Of a stretch of DNA of 64,000 bases, positions 45,344-56,834 are shown piece by piece (position 1 is the stretch's first letter; every line of letters starts with the position of its first letter). The notes beneath the pieces are model-generated. The model did no database searches and had not been told where the DNA came from. It saw nothing but the letters and a program-made list of their open reading frames with translations. Origin of the DNA: Euleptes europaea (taxonomy: Eukaryota > Chordata > Lepidosauria > Squamata > Sphaerodactylidae); NCBI RefSeq assembly GCF_029931775.1, contig NC_079312.1:132417872-132481871 (forward strand), in the 5' to 3' direction. The position numbers and the translations under genes are program-made.

Positions 45344-48300
45344 ATGGGCGACAAAATGGATATGTCTTTGGACGATATTATCAAACTGAACCGGAGCCAA
45401 CGTGGCGGAGGTGGCCGAGCTGGCGGTGGCCGAGGCCGGGGAAGAGGAGCCTCTGGTCGCGGTGGTGGTGGGGCTGGCCGAGGTGGGGCTGGCCGGGCAG
45501 GAGGTGGTGGCCCCCTGCGGAACAGGGCCGCCCTCGCCCGGGGAGGTGGCAGGAACAGGCCTGCGCCCTACAGTCGGGTAAGTTCCTGAGCCAGGACGGA
45601 GCCCATTTACAGTGGGAGGCGAGTTAGGCTCTTTTCATGAGCTTTGTTTTTAAATATTGGTTTGGGCAAAGAATACGGGTTAGAGCTTTTTAGGATGCCA
45701 GGTCTTTGGGGCAGTTTTAAGAAATGGACTTGTGATTGTGAGGGGGAGGAGGTTCAGTGCTTTGGTTTTGCGTTGAAGTACTGCGGAGTGCGTGCGTGGG
45801 TTGGCGGGCGGGCGGGCAAGGAAAAATAGAAAGGAAGGTTAGCGAAGCGCATGAATATGGCGAAGGGTTGCTTGGTGCGTCGGGATCTACGTACTGAGTT
45901 TGTTGTTTTACTTACAGCCTAAGCAACTCCCCGAGAAGTGGCAACATGATTTGTTTGATAGTGGCTTTGGTGCTGGCGCTGGCATGGAGACAGGAGGGAA
46001 GCTCCTTGTCTCTAATCTGGATTTTGGTGTGTCAGATGCAGATATACAGGTAAGTGTTAACTTTTGTGTATACTTGAGGTGGCTATGGGTACAGAACAGT
46101 TACAGCTAGTGTGGTAGGTTACAGGGGCTTTCCTTGGTGGGCCTGAAAGTGTCTCTTTTACGTAGTGCAAATCACATAATAAAGCAGTAGGCCGGTTTTG
46201 ATAGTGTCTTTGTTCTCATGTTATTGCAGAAAGTTTAAAAGAAAAATATAGTTAACAAAGTGATCTATTCTCCTGGTTACTTTTTGACTTTGGGATGGTC
46301 TTAGGCAAGTTAGCATTTTGGGCATTAATCTAAAACAACGATTACTCAAATTTTAAGTAACATGCTATATGAGCATTGATGAAATTGGGGTCACGTTAAG
46401 GCTATTCTGCCTCAGTCTGATAACATTCAAAAATAAATGTTCCATTATTTTAGCATTGATTTCAAGAGACAAAGATGCCTTTGCTTTTTCCCCATAGTAG
46501 GGTCTGTTTGATAAATTGGCTGTGAAACGCAACTTTTTGTGATGTCATAGTTGTTGATGCTACATTCTTCAGCACTGTTTCTCCCCCAAATATTAATTCC
46601 TGTGTGTGTTAGTGGCAAAATGGCTGCATTACAGCGACTTTGGAGAAATGAATGCAGTAGCATTTCTCTGTATTTTATTTCATGCTTGAATTAGTGGAGC
46701 ATTTTTTTTTTTTTTTGCAAAGCAACTATTTATGTGTGGGTTGAGATGTAGGTTAATTACTCCTGTTTTTCCCGGGAGTGCTGTAACCTGATCTTTTAAG
46801 TGAGTCTTGTAGTGATTCCACATTCTAGGCTCATGATCTTGAGTCTTTTGCTAGAGATGTATCCCTACATATAAAGCTAAAGGCACTTTCTCAGTATATG
46901 AATTACTTGGGTCAACAGTTCTACCTAGAGCACTGGTTCCCAACCGGGGGTCTGCGAGAACTAAATTAAAGTCCACAAAACAAAGTTATAAACCCATAAT
47001 AAATTAATATTTTCAATTAAAAGTTCACTATTATAAAATATATATATTCAAATATTATTCTAAGTTTAATGTTTAACTAACAGTTATGATTAAAGTTTAT
47101 TTTCAAATTCTTCTCGGAATTTTTATTTTGAACCTTGGGGTCCCTGCACTGAACAAAAAAGTCCTAGTGGTCCCTGGTCAAAAAAAGGTTGGGAACCACT
47201 GAAGAAAGCTAGAATGTCCACTGTTTGCTTCCTCAACTGGGAACAAATTCTGGTGAAGAGAAGATACTTAATTACTAATAATTAACAAAAACCCAACTCT
47301 GCCATTTGCCCTACCATAGAAGGAAGAGTCACTTAACTTGGTGGAAACCTTTTTAGATTGGTGAAAGCTTCCGATTTTGCTTAGTAGAGTGATAGCATAT
47401 ATGCCTGCGTGTAAAATTTGTGGACTAAGGCCCATTGTTATACATTTTCACTCCAATGCTATCCTTAATTTGGTTGCATCACCATCATGCAGTGCTGGTA
47501 GTTTGTTTGGGAAGGTATATACTGTTAGGCAGTTGTTTAGAGAGCGTATATCACTTTAACCCCAGGCAATAAATTAGACAGAAAAGGAAGCAAAGCTGAT
47601 TTGAGAGCTGCCATCAGTATAATCTGGCCCCCTAACAAACAGGTTTCTTTTTCTAAATAACAGTACCTGGCAAATGCTGAAAGATGTGTTTTGTATGTTT
47701 AAGGTGAAGAATGGGCTATAGGCAATATAACATAATAGTATGGCATGTTGACTTAGATGCTGCAGTGTAAAAGACCGCTTACCTGCCTGTATGGCTGCAT
47801 TAGGTAATTTTGTAAGAGCTTCTTACACTTCATAGCTGTATGATGTATCTCTCTGCACTTTTCAGGAGCTTTTTGCAGAGTTTGGAACATTGAAGAAGGC
47901 AGCAGTGCACTATGATCGATCTGGTCGTAGTCTAGGTACAGCAGATGTACATTTCGAGAGAAAGGCAGATGCTCTGAAAGCTATGAAACAGTACAATGGA
48001 GTCCCCCTGGATGGTATGTATATGCTTTTCATCAAGGTATTTACTCAGCAGCTGGGAGATGGTCTAACTCAGTCATGATCATTAACAGAAATTATTTTAA
48101 TATTTCCTAGGACGTCCTATGAACATCCAGCTGGTTACGTCACAAATCGATACACAGAGGAGACCAATACAGAGGTTGGGGATTTACTTTTGATGTTCGC
48201 AGTTGTATAGCAAAGACTAACTTTAGCATTCCTTGTTAAGAGTTATATATGCGTTTGCACCCTTGATTAAGAGAGTGCTTAAAGCTGGGTGAGAGGCCTT

Positions 48301-49566
48301 TGATCCAACGTCTGTGTGGATTTTTTAATTTCAACAGGTTTCTTTCTATAGATTTTGACGGGTTGTTAAAAATTTGTGGTTGCTGCTGATGTGTTTATAC
48401 TCCTCCTGTGCACCAAAAGGCTGGATATTGTCTAGTGACATGTAGAGCTCAGAGCATGCGTAAAAGTCTTAAATGCTTTTTGACTGTCTTCAAGACTCAA
48501 CAAGTTCCCACCCGTCTCTTGTGTCTGGAGAAGGGCAGAGACTCTCCCTGATGCTGTGTTCTTTCCAGGTGGCAAGATGTGTGGGCCCATGAACTTCAAC
48601 AATCATGCAGCGTTTGTAGAGAGTGTTTTTGGAGTTACTTATCAAGTAGCTTATTGAGTTTTTCTTTTTGATTTTAGTGTAAACAGAGGAGGCATGACAA
48701 GAAACCGTGGTGGCTCAGGTGGTTTTGGTGGTGGCAACAGACGAGGCAGCCGTGGCGGTAGAGGCCGAGGCAGAGGTGCTGGCAGGAGTTCCAAGCAGCA
48801 ACTTTCTGCAGAAGAATTGGATGCACAGTTGGATGCTTATAATGCCAGGGTAAGTGATAGTGGGTGACCTTTCCCAGTCTGTCATAAGATAGAAATAAAT
48901 TGATGCTTGCTACAATTGTTAAGGAAATTGGGAAAGAATTTTATGACAACATGTGTTTGCGACAACTCTTAATGGTGCGATGCTGAGCATGCTTATGCGG
49001 AAGTCTGTTCAGGCCTAAAACTGCTTGCTACACATGAGTAGCAAGTTGCTGATTCTGTGTTAGATTCTGGTTCCTGAATACAAAATACAGTCTTGACACA
49101 TATTTTTTGATTCCTTTACCTGACTTACTATAGAATGGCAAGTAGTATTGATTGGAAACTTTTGTACATGCCATGTTTGTAGAAAGCCTTTCATGAGTAG
49201 GATGGTATAGAGAACTATTGTTATAGCCCATCATGTGTAAGAATAAGATGCTACTGATCAGTGAGATAGGTGAAGCTCCTGGCAAAACATTATTGGTCTC
49301 CAGGAGATCTATTTTTTCAATAGCATAATTTGGAACTTGCAGAGAATTCCAGTAAACCATCAAATGGCGAGTCTTGAAATTGTATCAGGGATATTATGCG
49401 GGGCTAAAGAAATACCCCCAGGCATGTATTAAACCATTTTGTAAAACACATGTTTTAAAACTATGTGTGTAACAGATGCTAAATGGTGACAATAGGGTTC
49501 AGATTGGGTTGCTGATGCTAGCCAAGTAACTGTCTTTTTCTTTTCTTCTAGATGGATACCAGTTAA
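45344..49566 (+). CDS. ALYREF: THO complex / mRNA export adaptor ALYREF (six coding exons)
   Basis: Nuclear adaptor that binds spliced mRNA within TREX and hands it to the export receptor NXF1. Exons: 45344-45577, 45918-46049, 47866-48013, 48111-48174, 48678-48849, 49552-49566; total 765 bases, 254 residues (human 257). N terminus '[12 protein letters not shown]' (residues 6-17) is the UAP56/DDX39B-binding motif; next comes a Gly/Arg-rich stretch. '[12 protein letters not shown]' precedes an RRM at about 106-183 (RNP2 'LLVSNL', RNP1 'LGTADVHF'). A second RGG region is encoded by exon 5, and the C-terminal '[19 protein letters not shown]' is the second UAP56-binding motif. Donors and acceptors are canonical GT-AG; the exon 4 donor (AG|GTTGGG) is weak. 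All phases join without a break. Intron 2 holds a hAT MITE. Confidence 0.98.
46931..47201. mobile_element. hAT-type non-autonomous element in ALYREF intron 2
   Basis: The left end CACTGGTTCCCAACCGGGGG and right end GGTTGGGAACCACTG are inverted repeats of the type found in hAT (SPIN/Charlie-like) elements. Length 271 bp, AT-rich interior. The 8 bp flanks do not match, so the copy is old or the ends are slightly misplaced. Confidence 0.7.
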
Positions 49567-49833
49567 ACCAGTTGGCGCATTTTGTGCATGGAAAGGACTG
49601 CAGACATCTCATTCCATGCTCCCCAGGGGGAGGGAAGGGGTGTATGGCGGTGGCTACTAATATCAAGGATGGGATTTGTTTTACTTTTATGTTTTGGAAT
49701 AGGTTTTAAACTCATGTAAAGGTTTCTTTCTTTTTTTTAAATTCTGAAACAGATCTGTTTTGTACTGAGTTATTTTTGGGAAAAATTTTACTGGTTGCCT
49801 GTTGGGCCATGGTGGCTTTTTCACCTTGGCAGT

Positions 49834-49839
49834 AATAAA
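49834..49839 (+). other. ALYREF: ALYREF polyadenylation signal
   Basis: AATAAA lies 268 bp after the stop codon and is followed by TG-rich sequence (CGTGTCTAGAGCTGTAAATG). This gives a 3' untranslated region of about 290 bp within the last exon. Confidence 0.7.
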
Positions 49840-49866
49840 ATAGAAACGTGTCTAGAGCTGTAAATG

Positions 49867-51300
49867 TCTGCTTCCTGTTACAGCTGGAGCCTAGCCTTGG
49901 GGCTGCAGGAGCCAAGATGTGGTGGGGAGCAGGTATCTGCCTGCAGGCCCCTAGTGACAGAGTTGGTGCTGAGTTGGTTGCCCTTCCTGTGGGGAGGGAT
50001 TCTGCTCTCTCAGGTCTCTCTCCTCCACTATGTCCCAGTAGGGGCTTGTAAACTTGTACATCCCCGCATCTCCTGCGTGCTGACTCTTCTCTTTTTGTCT
50101 GTGCTAAAGCCAACCAGCGTGACTGCTTTTTGCAGGGAAGTTGGTGATGGGGTTCGGCAGTAAAATAGCTCCACCCTCTGTTATGGAGAGGGGGTGAATT
50201 TCTTGTTAAAGTCGTTTTTGTATTTAACACTTGATTCCAAAGTTCAGTGCTGGCCCCACCTCAGTATTTTTACTGTAAAATAGTTGCTGTGAATTCAGTG
50301 ACTCCAACATGCCAAGTAAAGATTTAGTCTTTCAACTTGCAATTCCATATTGAATTCTTTTTTTGAAGTAAATCTGTTTGATGGCATTTTTACAGTGTAC
50401 TCTTCTCACAACTTCCAGTGCTTTGGGATAAAACGATTTTCAGGTTTTTCTGAATTGGGGAGGATGGAAATGTACATCACAGTAGCGTGGCAGTGTGTTG
50501 GGATAAATCCAAAGCTGTTGTTAGAAATGTGGTGCCAGTCAGTCCCATCCAAGACACATCCCATATTCTAGGGCTCCAACCCTATTATATAAATTCTAAT
50601 GTGGGAACAAATTTTCCATTTTAAAGATTGAAACCGTTAATGTCTTTGGCACTATTAGTTTCTAATGGTGGTTGGGACAGAGAGAATAAGAAACCTTCAG
50701 TACCAAAATATGTTGCATATAATGACCAGTGTAAAAGATCCTCAAACGTTTCTAGTAATAAACTTTATATAGCAATGGAACATACGTAAGATCCTTGCTG
50801 GATAATGGCAGTTGTCAGTAACGTGATATTGACAATTTGTTTGCTTTTGTATCAGTCTTTATAAACATTAACTACTATAACTATCAATGGATAGATTTAT
50901 GAGAACCTTGTATTGTTCCACTGAAGGCCTGAAATTATGATCTTGTGTGGAAGACATGACAGGGTTTGTAAGGTATAATTTGTCTGATTTCTATACCAAA
51001 TAAGAGGTAGTGTTGCCATTGGATGATGTCTTCATCGTATTCAATTCATAGCCTTTTTGTGAAAGTTAAAACTTTCAGAAGATAACCTGTTCCCACTAGG
51101 CAAAATATCTTTATTTCAATTAGTTCCCAGATATATTTCTGTGGGCGAGATATGTATTGTACATTGCTAGTAGCCTTGAGTCTGTTTCCAAAATTAACGT
51201 TCGTCATGATTATCACACAAATGTCCATTTGGTTTGCTTGCTGACAGCTGGGCCTGTTAAATTTATTTTTAAAAATTATCTTCTGCCATTGTTTGTGGTA
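49867..51300. other. Intergenic 3' of ALYREF, no gene recognised
   Basis: No named repeat or exon. Open frames here, including a 172-codon frame on the minus strand at 49712-50230 overlapping the ALYREF 3' end, have no recognisable domain. Confidence 0.4.
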
Positions 51301-51309
51301 GTTAATATG

Positions 51310-51790
51310 GAAAGTTTATTTATTTTATTTTTGGATTTGTATCCTGCTCTCTATTCCAGCTGAAGACGGGCTCAGGGCAGCTAGCATCAAGTAGAACATC
51401 ATAAATACAACAATAAAATATACAGAAAAATTCAATCATAGATTAAAAACCAACAATTTCTAGAATTGTTTTAATTTAATAAGGGCCCACTTGATTTGGC
51501 ACTCATGTATTGGCACACAGGGCTGCAATCAGCATCCCCTATTAGAAAAATCTGATGAAAGAAAAAGAGGGAGGGGAAGGGATGGGAGGCCAGATATGAT
51601 GGATACTGTTGCTGCCCACAGCCATTGTCCTAGCAGAACATTTTGGTCTAACAGGCTCTGTGGAACTGTTAGTCCCGCAGGGCCCTGGTCTCATTAGAGA
51701 CAGTGCTCCACCTGGTTGAGGACAGCCAGACACTTCTTGGGCTGGGGCAACCAGCAAGTTTGTATTTGCTGTGTGTAATGCTCCCGGGGG
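51310..51790 (-). repeat. L2/CR1-clade LINE 3' end, degraded
   Basis: The layout matches the better copy at 59590-60450: a 3' untranslated part (TTTATTTTATTTTTGGATTTG, CGGGCTCAGGGCAGCTAGCA), then the C-terminal coding end on the minus strand (near 51640-51740). Reading frame is lost. Confidence 0.55.
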
Positions 51791-51799
51791 GGGGGGCGT

Positions 51800-53990
51800 A
51801 CTGAGAATGCTGTTAAAATAAAACTAATCAAAATATCAACCTCATCAACAGCCCAGAAGGATTAAACAAAGTTAATTTAGCAGTAACAGAATACTAAATA
51901 ATACCTAAAAAAATAAAAAACTCGATTAAAAGCCTGGTTGGAAAGAAATGGTTAGGAAGGTTTGAATCTTCACCTTCTTGATGGATAATGCTAAATTAAA
52001 TACTTTGGTCTTAAGAAAAAAATATTCACTGTGTAGAAATCCATAAGTGTAGTAAGCTAGCTTTTGAAATATTCTTTCAGCAGGGGAGCTTTTGTTTTGG
52101 AAATTTACCAGTGTGCTTGAGAACCTTAGCACTAGCTCCTGCTGGGTGCTCTGTATTGCTTCCCCTTGCTATGCTTTCTGAGAAATGAAAAAAGGCACCA
52201 AACTATAACCTGTCACCAGATGAGGAATGGATAATGGGGAACATATCTGTGCCCACCATTTGATATAGATGGATGGATACCTTAAACTGCTCTCTCTTCC
52301 CTCTTTAAAGTCTTCATTGAAAATAGACACATGGATATGAACAATGGAAACTTAACAAAATATGTAAAATGTACAAACCACAGACTGACCACAAGTAACA
52401 ATGCATCAAGTATAATGGAAGTAAATAATGGATTAGGTTAACAAATAGTATGTTAATTGAAGGTCATACACCCTAGAATGCAAATATGATTGTTTGTAGC
52501 CATTACCCAGTTTGTATAGGACAGTTAATAAAGTTGAATAATCAAGATAGCAACCTGAATACTGAATTCCACACCTGTGCTAAGTAGTCTCAAGAACAAA
52601 CTGACTTAGAAGAGATTAATGAAGCTTCTTTTTCTGGAACCGAGATTTGTCATGGTTGTATCTTCATGTAAACTACTTTTGCTTAAGAGTTCCTGTGTAT
52701 ACTTATTAGGAAACAAATACCATTGAATAGTGCAAGGAAGTATACTGCATTTCTGGATTAATATCAGCTCACCAGAGGAGGGGCACAGTTCATTTGATGT
52801 GAATCCTAGTGTTGAGTCATTAGAATTGGATTAAGTGTCCCTGGTTCAAATTCTGGGATGCCATATCACTGGGTGACCTTAGGTCAGTCACCCAGCCTAA
52901 GGAATGGATTGGCAGAGCCAGAGTTGTATCCAGAAAGTCTCCTATAACAGAGGCCCCAAAAGTAGACAACCTGTTGTTGTTGCCTACAAGCTCAAATTGG
53001 TACAATGTACCCTCAATTATCTATACCCCACCCTGAATAATATTTCTTAAAGTCCTTATGTGGCTAACCTTTCTTTGCTTTAAAACACCCCTTAACCTAA
53101 TCAACAACAGCTCATCTAATGCAGATAAATCTCAGAGAATACCCTCCGACAAACCAAGTGGTCAACTTTGCTTTCATATATAGTTGGACAATATTACAGG
53201 ATCCACTAACATCAGCTGTATGAACTTGGGCTCACTTCTCATTGTCCAGTAGGATATATGCTATCGTGTTAACAGTGCCTCTCTGTTCTCTATGTCAAAT
53301 GGGTTAGTCTGTGGAAAAGCCACTGATGCAAACTTGACATTAACAAAGGAACGTCGTTGGTTCACATATTTCACATTACCTCCTCATCCATTCCATCTCC
53401 TTATAAGCGTTATGTACCTTACCAAAAGCTGAAATTCCCCACCGGTTATATTTGTTTTTTCTCTTATTTTTTTTTATTGATGGGTTTTAGGGTACAAAGA
53501 TAAAAGGAGAATTGGCAAAAGGGTAACGGGAAAATAGTTGAATTTCAATATCAAAGTTCAGTTCAATTCATAAATTTTTTACATTGTACAGAAAACAAAT
53601 TATGCACCCAGTCAAATACTAACTCACCTAATTATCGTTACTTAGTTCTACACATATATTTACCATGGAGATATATATAAATTTTAACGTCTAATCAAGT
53701 CTACTTGTCCTATTAAATACAATTAATTAATTTTAATCATCATACATATTTATCATTAAGTTGCCATTTATGGCAGAAATGGTCTAATGGTTGCTTATTT
53801 TTCAAACAGGTCAATTTGGACATCATAGCGTTTGTTTAACTAGCTTATTGTAACTAAGGAATTATCTATTTTTTGTTAGGCTTGAATTTCACATAATTTT
53901 TACACTATTTCATGGCCTCTTGACCCTTCTCCCCATGCATAAAATGCCAACATTTTGAAAATTCACATTGCAGCTAAGACCTGGGCTTCA
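51800..53990. other. Intergenic, no gene recognised
   Basis: AT-rich sequence; no exon, RNA gene or clear repeat was recognised. A T-rich run followed by TTTTTATTGATGGGTTTTAG lies near 53465-53490. Confidence 0.4.
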
Positions 53991-53994
53991 CAAA

Positions 53995-54130
53995 AGCTTG
54001 TGTGTGAAGAGCTGATTTATGACAACCTCATAGGGCTTTTGAGGCAAGTGAGTAAACAAAGGGGGTTTGTAATTGTCTTCTTCATAGTCTTCCTTGGTGG
54101 TTTCCCATCTGAATACTGACCCTTCTTACC
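53995..54130 (-). repeat. 5S rRNA-derived SINE, old fragment
   Basis: It keeps the order of the complete copies in reverse (TTTATGACAACCTCATAGGG, then TCTTCCTTGGTGGTTTCCCA and TCTGAATACTGACCC), but is heavily diverged. Confidence 0.5.
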
Positions 54131-54414
54131 ATTCTACATCGGTCTGTATTATACCATTCCACATCTCCATGAAAGGCTAAACAGGAATAAAATTTTGTTA
54201 GTCCTAAAAGTATCCTGTTTATTTCAGCATCACAGAGTTGCTGTGTGGATTACATGGGAGGGACTCTGAGTAGGACATCCTGAGCTTGGAGGAAAGGATA
54301 CAAAGGGATGTGCTAAAACCAGTGACAAGAATGCCAATTGACTTGTATGGGCTCTGTTGAAATACATTACAGTCCACAAAATTGAAAAGAACATGTGGAA
54401 CAGATTTAGAGAAA

Positions 54415-54750
54415 TCTGCTCTGCACCTGGAATGTCAGCCCCCCGAGTGGGGTAAAAGTCCCTGGAACCAGATAAACTGTGCTGGGACTGGAACGACAAT
54501 CCCTGAGAGTGAAATCTGTGCTCTCAGACTGGAATGTCGGATCCCAGAGTGGAACAGTCCCTGGAACCAGATAAAACTGCTCTTGGACTGGACCCAGGCA
54601 CCATCATGCCAGTTCAAGAGCGGTTTACCTTGTCCCAGGACCATCATTCCACTCCAGGGGGCTGTCATTCCAGTCGCAGAACACTTATGCTTCTCCCAGG
54701 GACCGTCATTCCACCCTGGAGGCCATCATTCCAGACCCAGGACAGGTTTA
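54415..54750. repeat. Degenerate minisatellite with inverted symmetry
   Basis: The left half repeats a unit built on CTGGAATGTC...GAGTGGGGTAAAAGTCCCTGG (starts near 54428, 54488, 54530). The right half repeats the reverse-complement version, GACCATCATTCCACTCCAGG (near 54640, 54700, 54722). The halves are inverted relative to each other. For example TGGAATGTCAGCCCCC (54429) matches the reverse complement of GGGGGCTGTCATTCCA (54657). Unit length is roughly 45-55 bp and copies are uneven. The origin is not recognised. Confidence 0.6.
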
Positions 54751-54817
54751 TTTTAATCCATTCCGTGTTCTCATAACTTTTGTGTGCTGTCATTTATTTC
54801 GATAGAACCCATGTATG

Positions 54818-55274
54818 TGTCAGGCTTCAGCAAATGCACAGCGTTTCAGGCAATAGAAACTCCAATCCAGACAGCGCAGTGATTCAGAGGTTTATTCTGA
54901 ACGTCAGTGACTTCAGTAGGGACGAAGGTTAGAATACAGAGCATTGGGACATTGCTATATTTATAGGACGGATACAATGGATGAGATTGAGTTACAGCAG
55001 TACAAAGGAAACAATGAGATTTCTTTCTCCCGGTAACCCGGTAATGACTTCAGCAAACCAAGTACTGGATACTTAAGGGCAATCAGAGGAGAGGCTGGTG
55101 GAGTTCCTGGCATTGTGATCGAGACCCAGTATCGGATGAAAGATTTACCCGGGCGGGTCTCCATACAATTGTAGATCTCTGACCGGAGCTCGTGGCTCGT
55201 GTGCAAAACAGGAGGGGAGGGGGGAGTGCACGGAAGGATTGTTTGGCCCGTGCTGTCAGAAACCCTATCTGACA
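54818..55274 (-). mobile_element. Solo LTR related to the gypsy fossil
   Basis: 457 bp with TGTCAGG...CTGACA ends. It shares order and words with the gypsy LTR at 27354: a TTTATT...TTCAGTAGG segment near the left, and CGGGCGGGTCTCCATACAAT near the right (compare GGGCAGGTCTCCATTGAGGT). It is diverged, so it is from a related but different subfamily. No internal region and no clean target duplication are visible. Confidence 0.65.
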
Positions 55275-55310
55275 TCATGTAAATCGACATTCCTGGCTCT
55301 CATTTTTTAT

Positions 55311-55366
<56 letters not shown>

Positions 55367-55452
55367 CACACATATATGTGTGTATGTATACATACACACA
55401 CACATATATATATATATAAATGTACATACATATATATATACACACACACACA
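55311..55452. repeat. TG/TA/CA compound microsatellite
   Basis: (TG)n runs into (TA)n and then mixed CA/TA tracts. It abuts the truncated hAT MITE on its right, replacing that element's first bases. The short open frames crossing it are low-complexity (Tyr/Ile/His/Val) and not genes. Confidence 0.9.
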
Positions 55453-55584
55453 CCCTCCAGGTACTAGCTGGAATCTCCTGTTGTTACAATTAATCTCCAG
55501 CCGGTAGAGGTTTGTTCACCTGGAGAAAGTGGCCGCTTTGGCCACTTTCTCCCGCCGATGGCGAAGAGGGACTTGGCAACCCTA
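55450..55584 (+). mobile_element. hAT MITE (TAGGGTTGCC family), internally deleted
   Basis: It begins at the segment CCTCCAGGTACTAGCTGG (the terminal TAGGGTTGCC is lost to the microsatellite) and ends GGCAACCCTA at 55584. The middle third of the usual element is missing. Confidence 0.72.
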
Positions 55585-55739
55585 GCCTTCAGGCATCTCC
55601 CGTTGTTCTCAATGGGAATTGTCATTAGTTTTTAGTACACCTCAGTATTGAACCAAGAACTAATTTGCAAAGTTACCCCATAAACGAATTTAAGTCCTGT
55701 AGTTACAATAGCCTTGATTTAGGGGCTGAACTACGATTC

Positions 55740-56374
55740 TAATCCGCTTTTGCAAACACCGACGAGAAAGACCGAGGGGAAGCGGTGGTCTTTAGAGGAC
55801 CTCCCCTCTGAGCTGCCTCAAACTGCACCGCTTTCCGCGACGGCTCTGGAAGCGGCGATCTCCATTCCCTCCCCACCTTTACAGACGGAGCTCGACTCGG
55901 AGGCAAGAAAACGCAGCCATTCCTGCTCCAAGATGGCTGCCGGGCGGGTCAAGGGTGAAAGGCGACTACAGAGACCCTAGCCACAGATGGCGCGGGCGAT
56001 GATCGACACCCGCCTGTTTGGGCCCCATCTCCCTCCGCCCCCTTAGTAGGCAACGCCAAGGTCCTGGAAACGAGATGGGCTGACTCTACAAAGGAAGCCG
56101 CGGCCCTCGGTTTGCCCGACCTGGGCCAGGCCGCTCACAAGCAGGCGTTGTGGAGGACCTAGGCTTGAGAAGCCGGAAGTAACTCGACGGCACATACGCT
56201 GGCAAGAAAAACGGCCCGCTCGCCGGAAGTGACGTACAGCGGGAAGAGCTATATATCCCCGCCCTGCTGTCGGGGGGGGGATTGCGGAAGTGCGGGGGCG
56301 CGCTCGGGGGGGGATCTGGGCGGTGGCGGGCGGCGTTGGTCACCGGCGGCGGCAGCAGCAGTGCTAACAGCGAG
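55740..56374 (+). promoter_or_regulatory. ARHGDIA: CpG promoter and non-coding exon 1, probable ARHGDIA
   Basis: A CpG island holds several GGAAGT (ETS-type) sites at 56170-56290, one with a CRE-like TGACGT (about 56227), and a YY1-like AAGATGGCTGCC (55931). At 56375 a good donor (GCGAG|GTAAGG) ends a GGC-rich segment, with no convincing coding start before it. The next gene after ALYREF in tetrapods is ARHGDIA (Rho GDP-dissociation inhibitor alpha), in this direction and with a non-coding first exon. The name rests on gene order alone, since no coding exon of it is in the window. Confidence 0.45.
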
Positions 56375-56834
56375 GTAAGGCGGAAGCCGGTGCTCGGTAG
56401 GGGGTTCGTTCTGGGTCGAAGGTGGATGCTCCCCCGGGGCGCTCGCGTTCTGCATCTCTCCCTCGTTCCTGCTTCTTCAGTGGCCGCCGCCCTCTGCCCG
56501 TTGTGCCTTCAGGCGGCTTGTCTTCCCTATGTTCCCCCCCCCCCCCCGCCGGCTCCTCGTTTCCTTCTCCGCATTCGGCCTCAGTTCTGCACGCAGCGTC
56601 TTCTTGCTTCCGGGCCTTTTTCTCCTCTCGCCTCAACTCGCTTTCGTTCTCGTGGCCACGCTGCCGCTTCCTTGCCCCGCTGTTAGCTCGTTTCGCCTCC
56701 TTTGCTTAGCGTTCTCGCTGTTAGGGACGCCGAGGCGCTCTTCGCGCGTGCCGAATAATCCACTTTCCACGCTTTTTGCAGCTGGGTTTTAGTCCACTTT
56801 CCACTTGCAAACGATCGTTAAAGTGCATTATTCA

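Noticed and set aside
49712-50230. 172-codon minus-strand open frame next to the ALYREF 3' end
   Set aside because: It overlaps the ALYREF 3' untranslated region, has no recognisable domain and ends in a Lys-rich segment read from the T-rich stretch.
55239-55507. Open frames of 64-84 codons near 55.3 kb
   Set aside because: They read through a TG/TA microsatellite into a MITE; the composition is repeated Tyr, Ile, Val and His only.
55980-56000. Possible CTCF site at CCACAGATGGCGC
   Set aside because: Only the core half fits the known motif and the flanking positions do not; one weak match is not evidence of binding.
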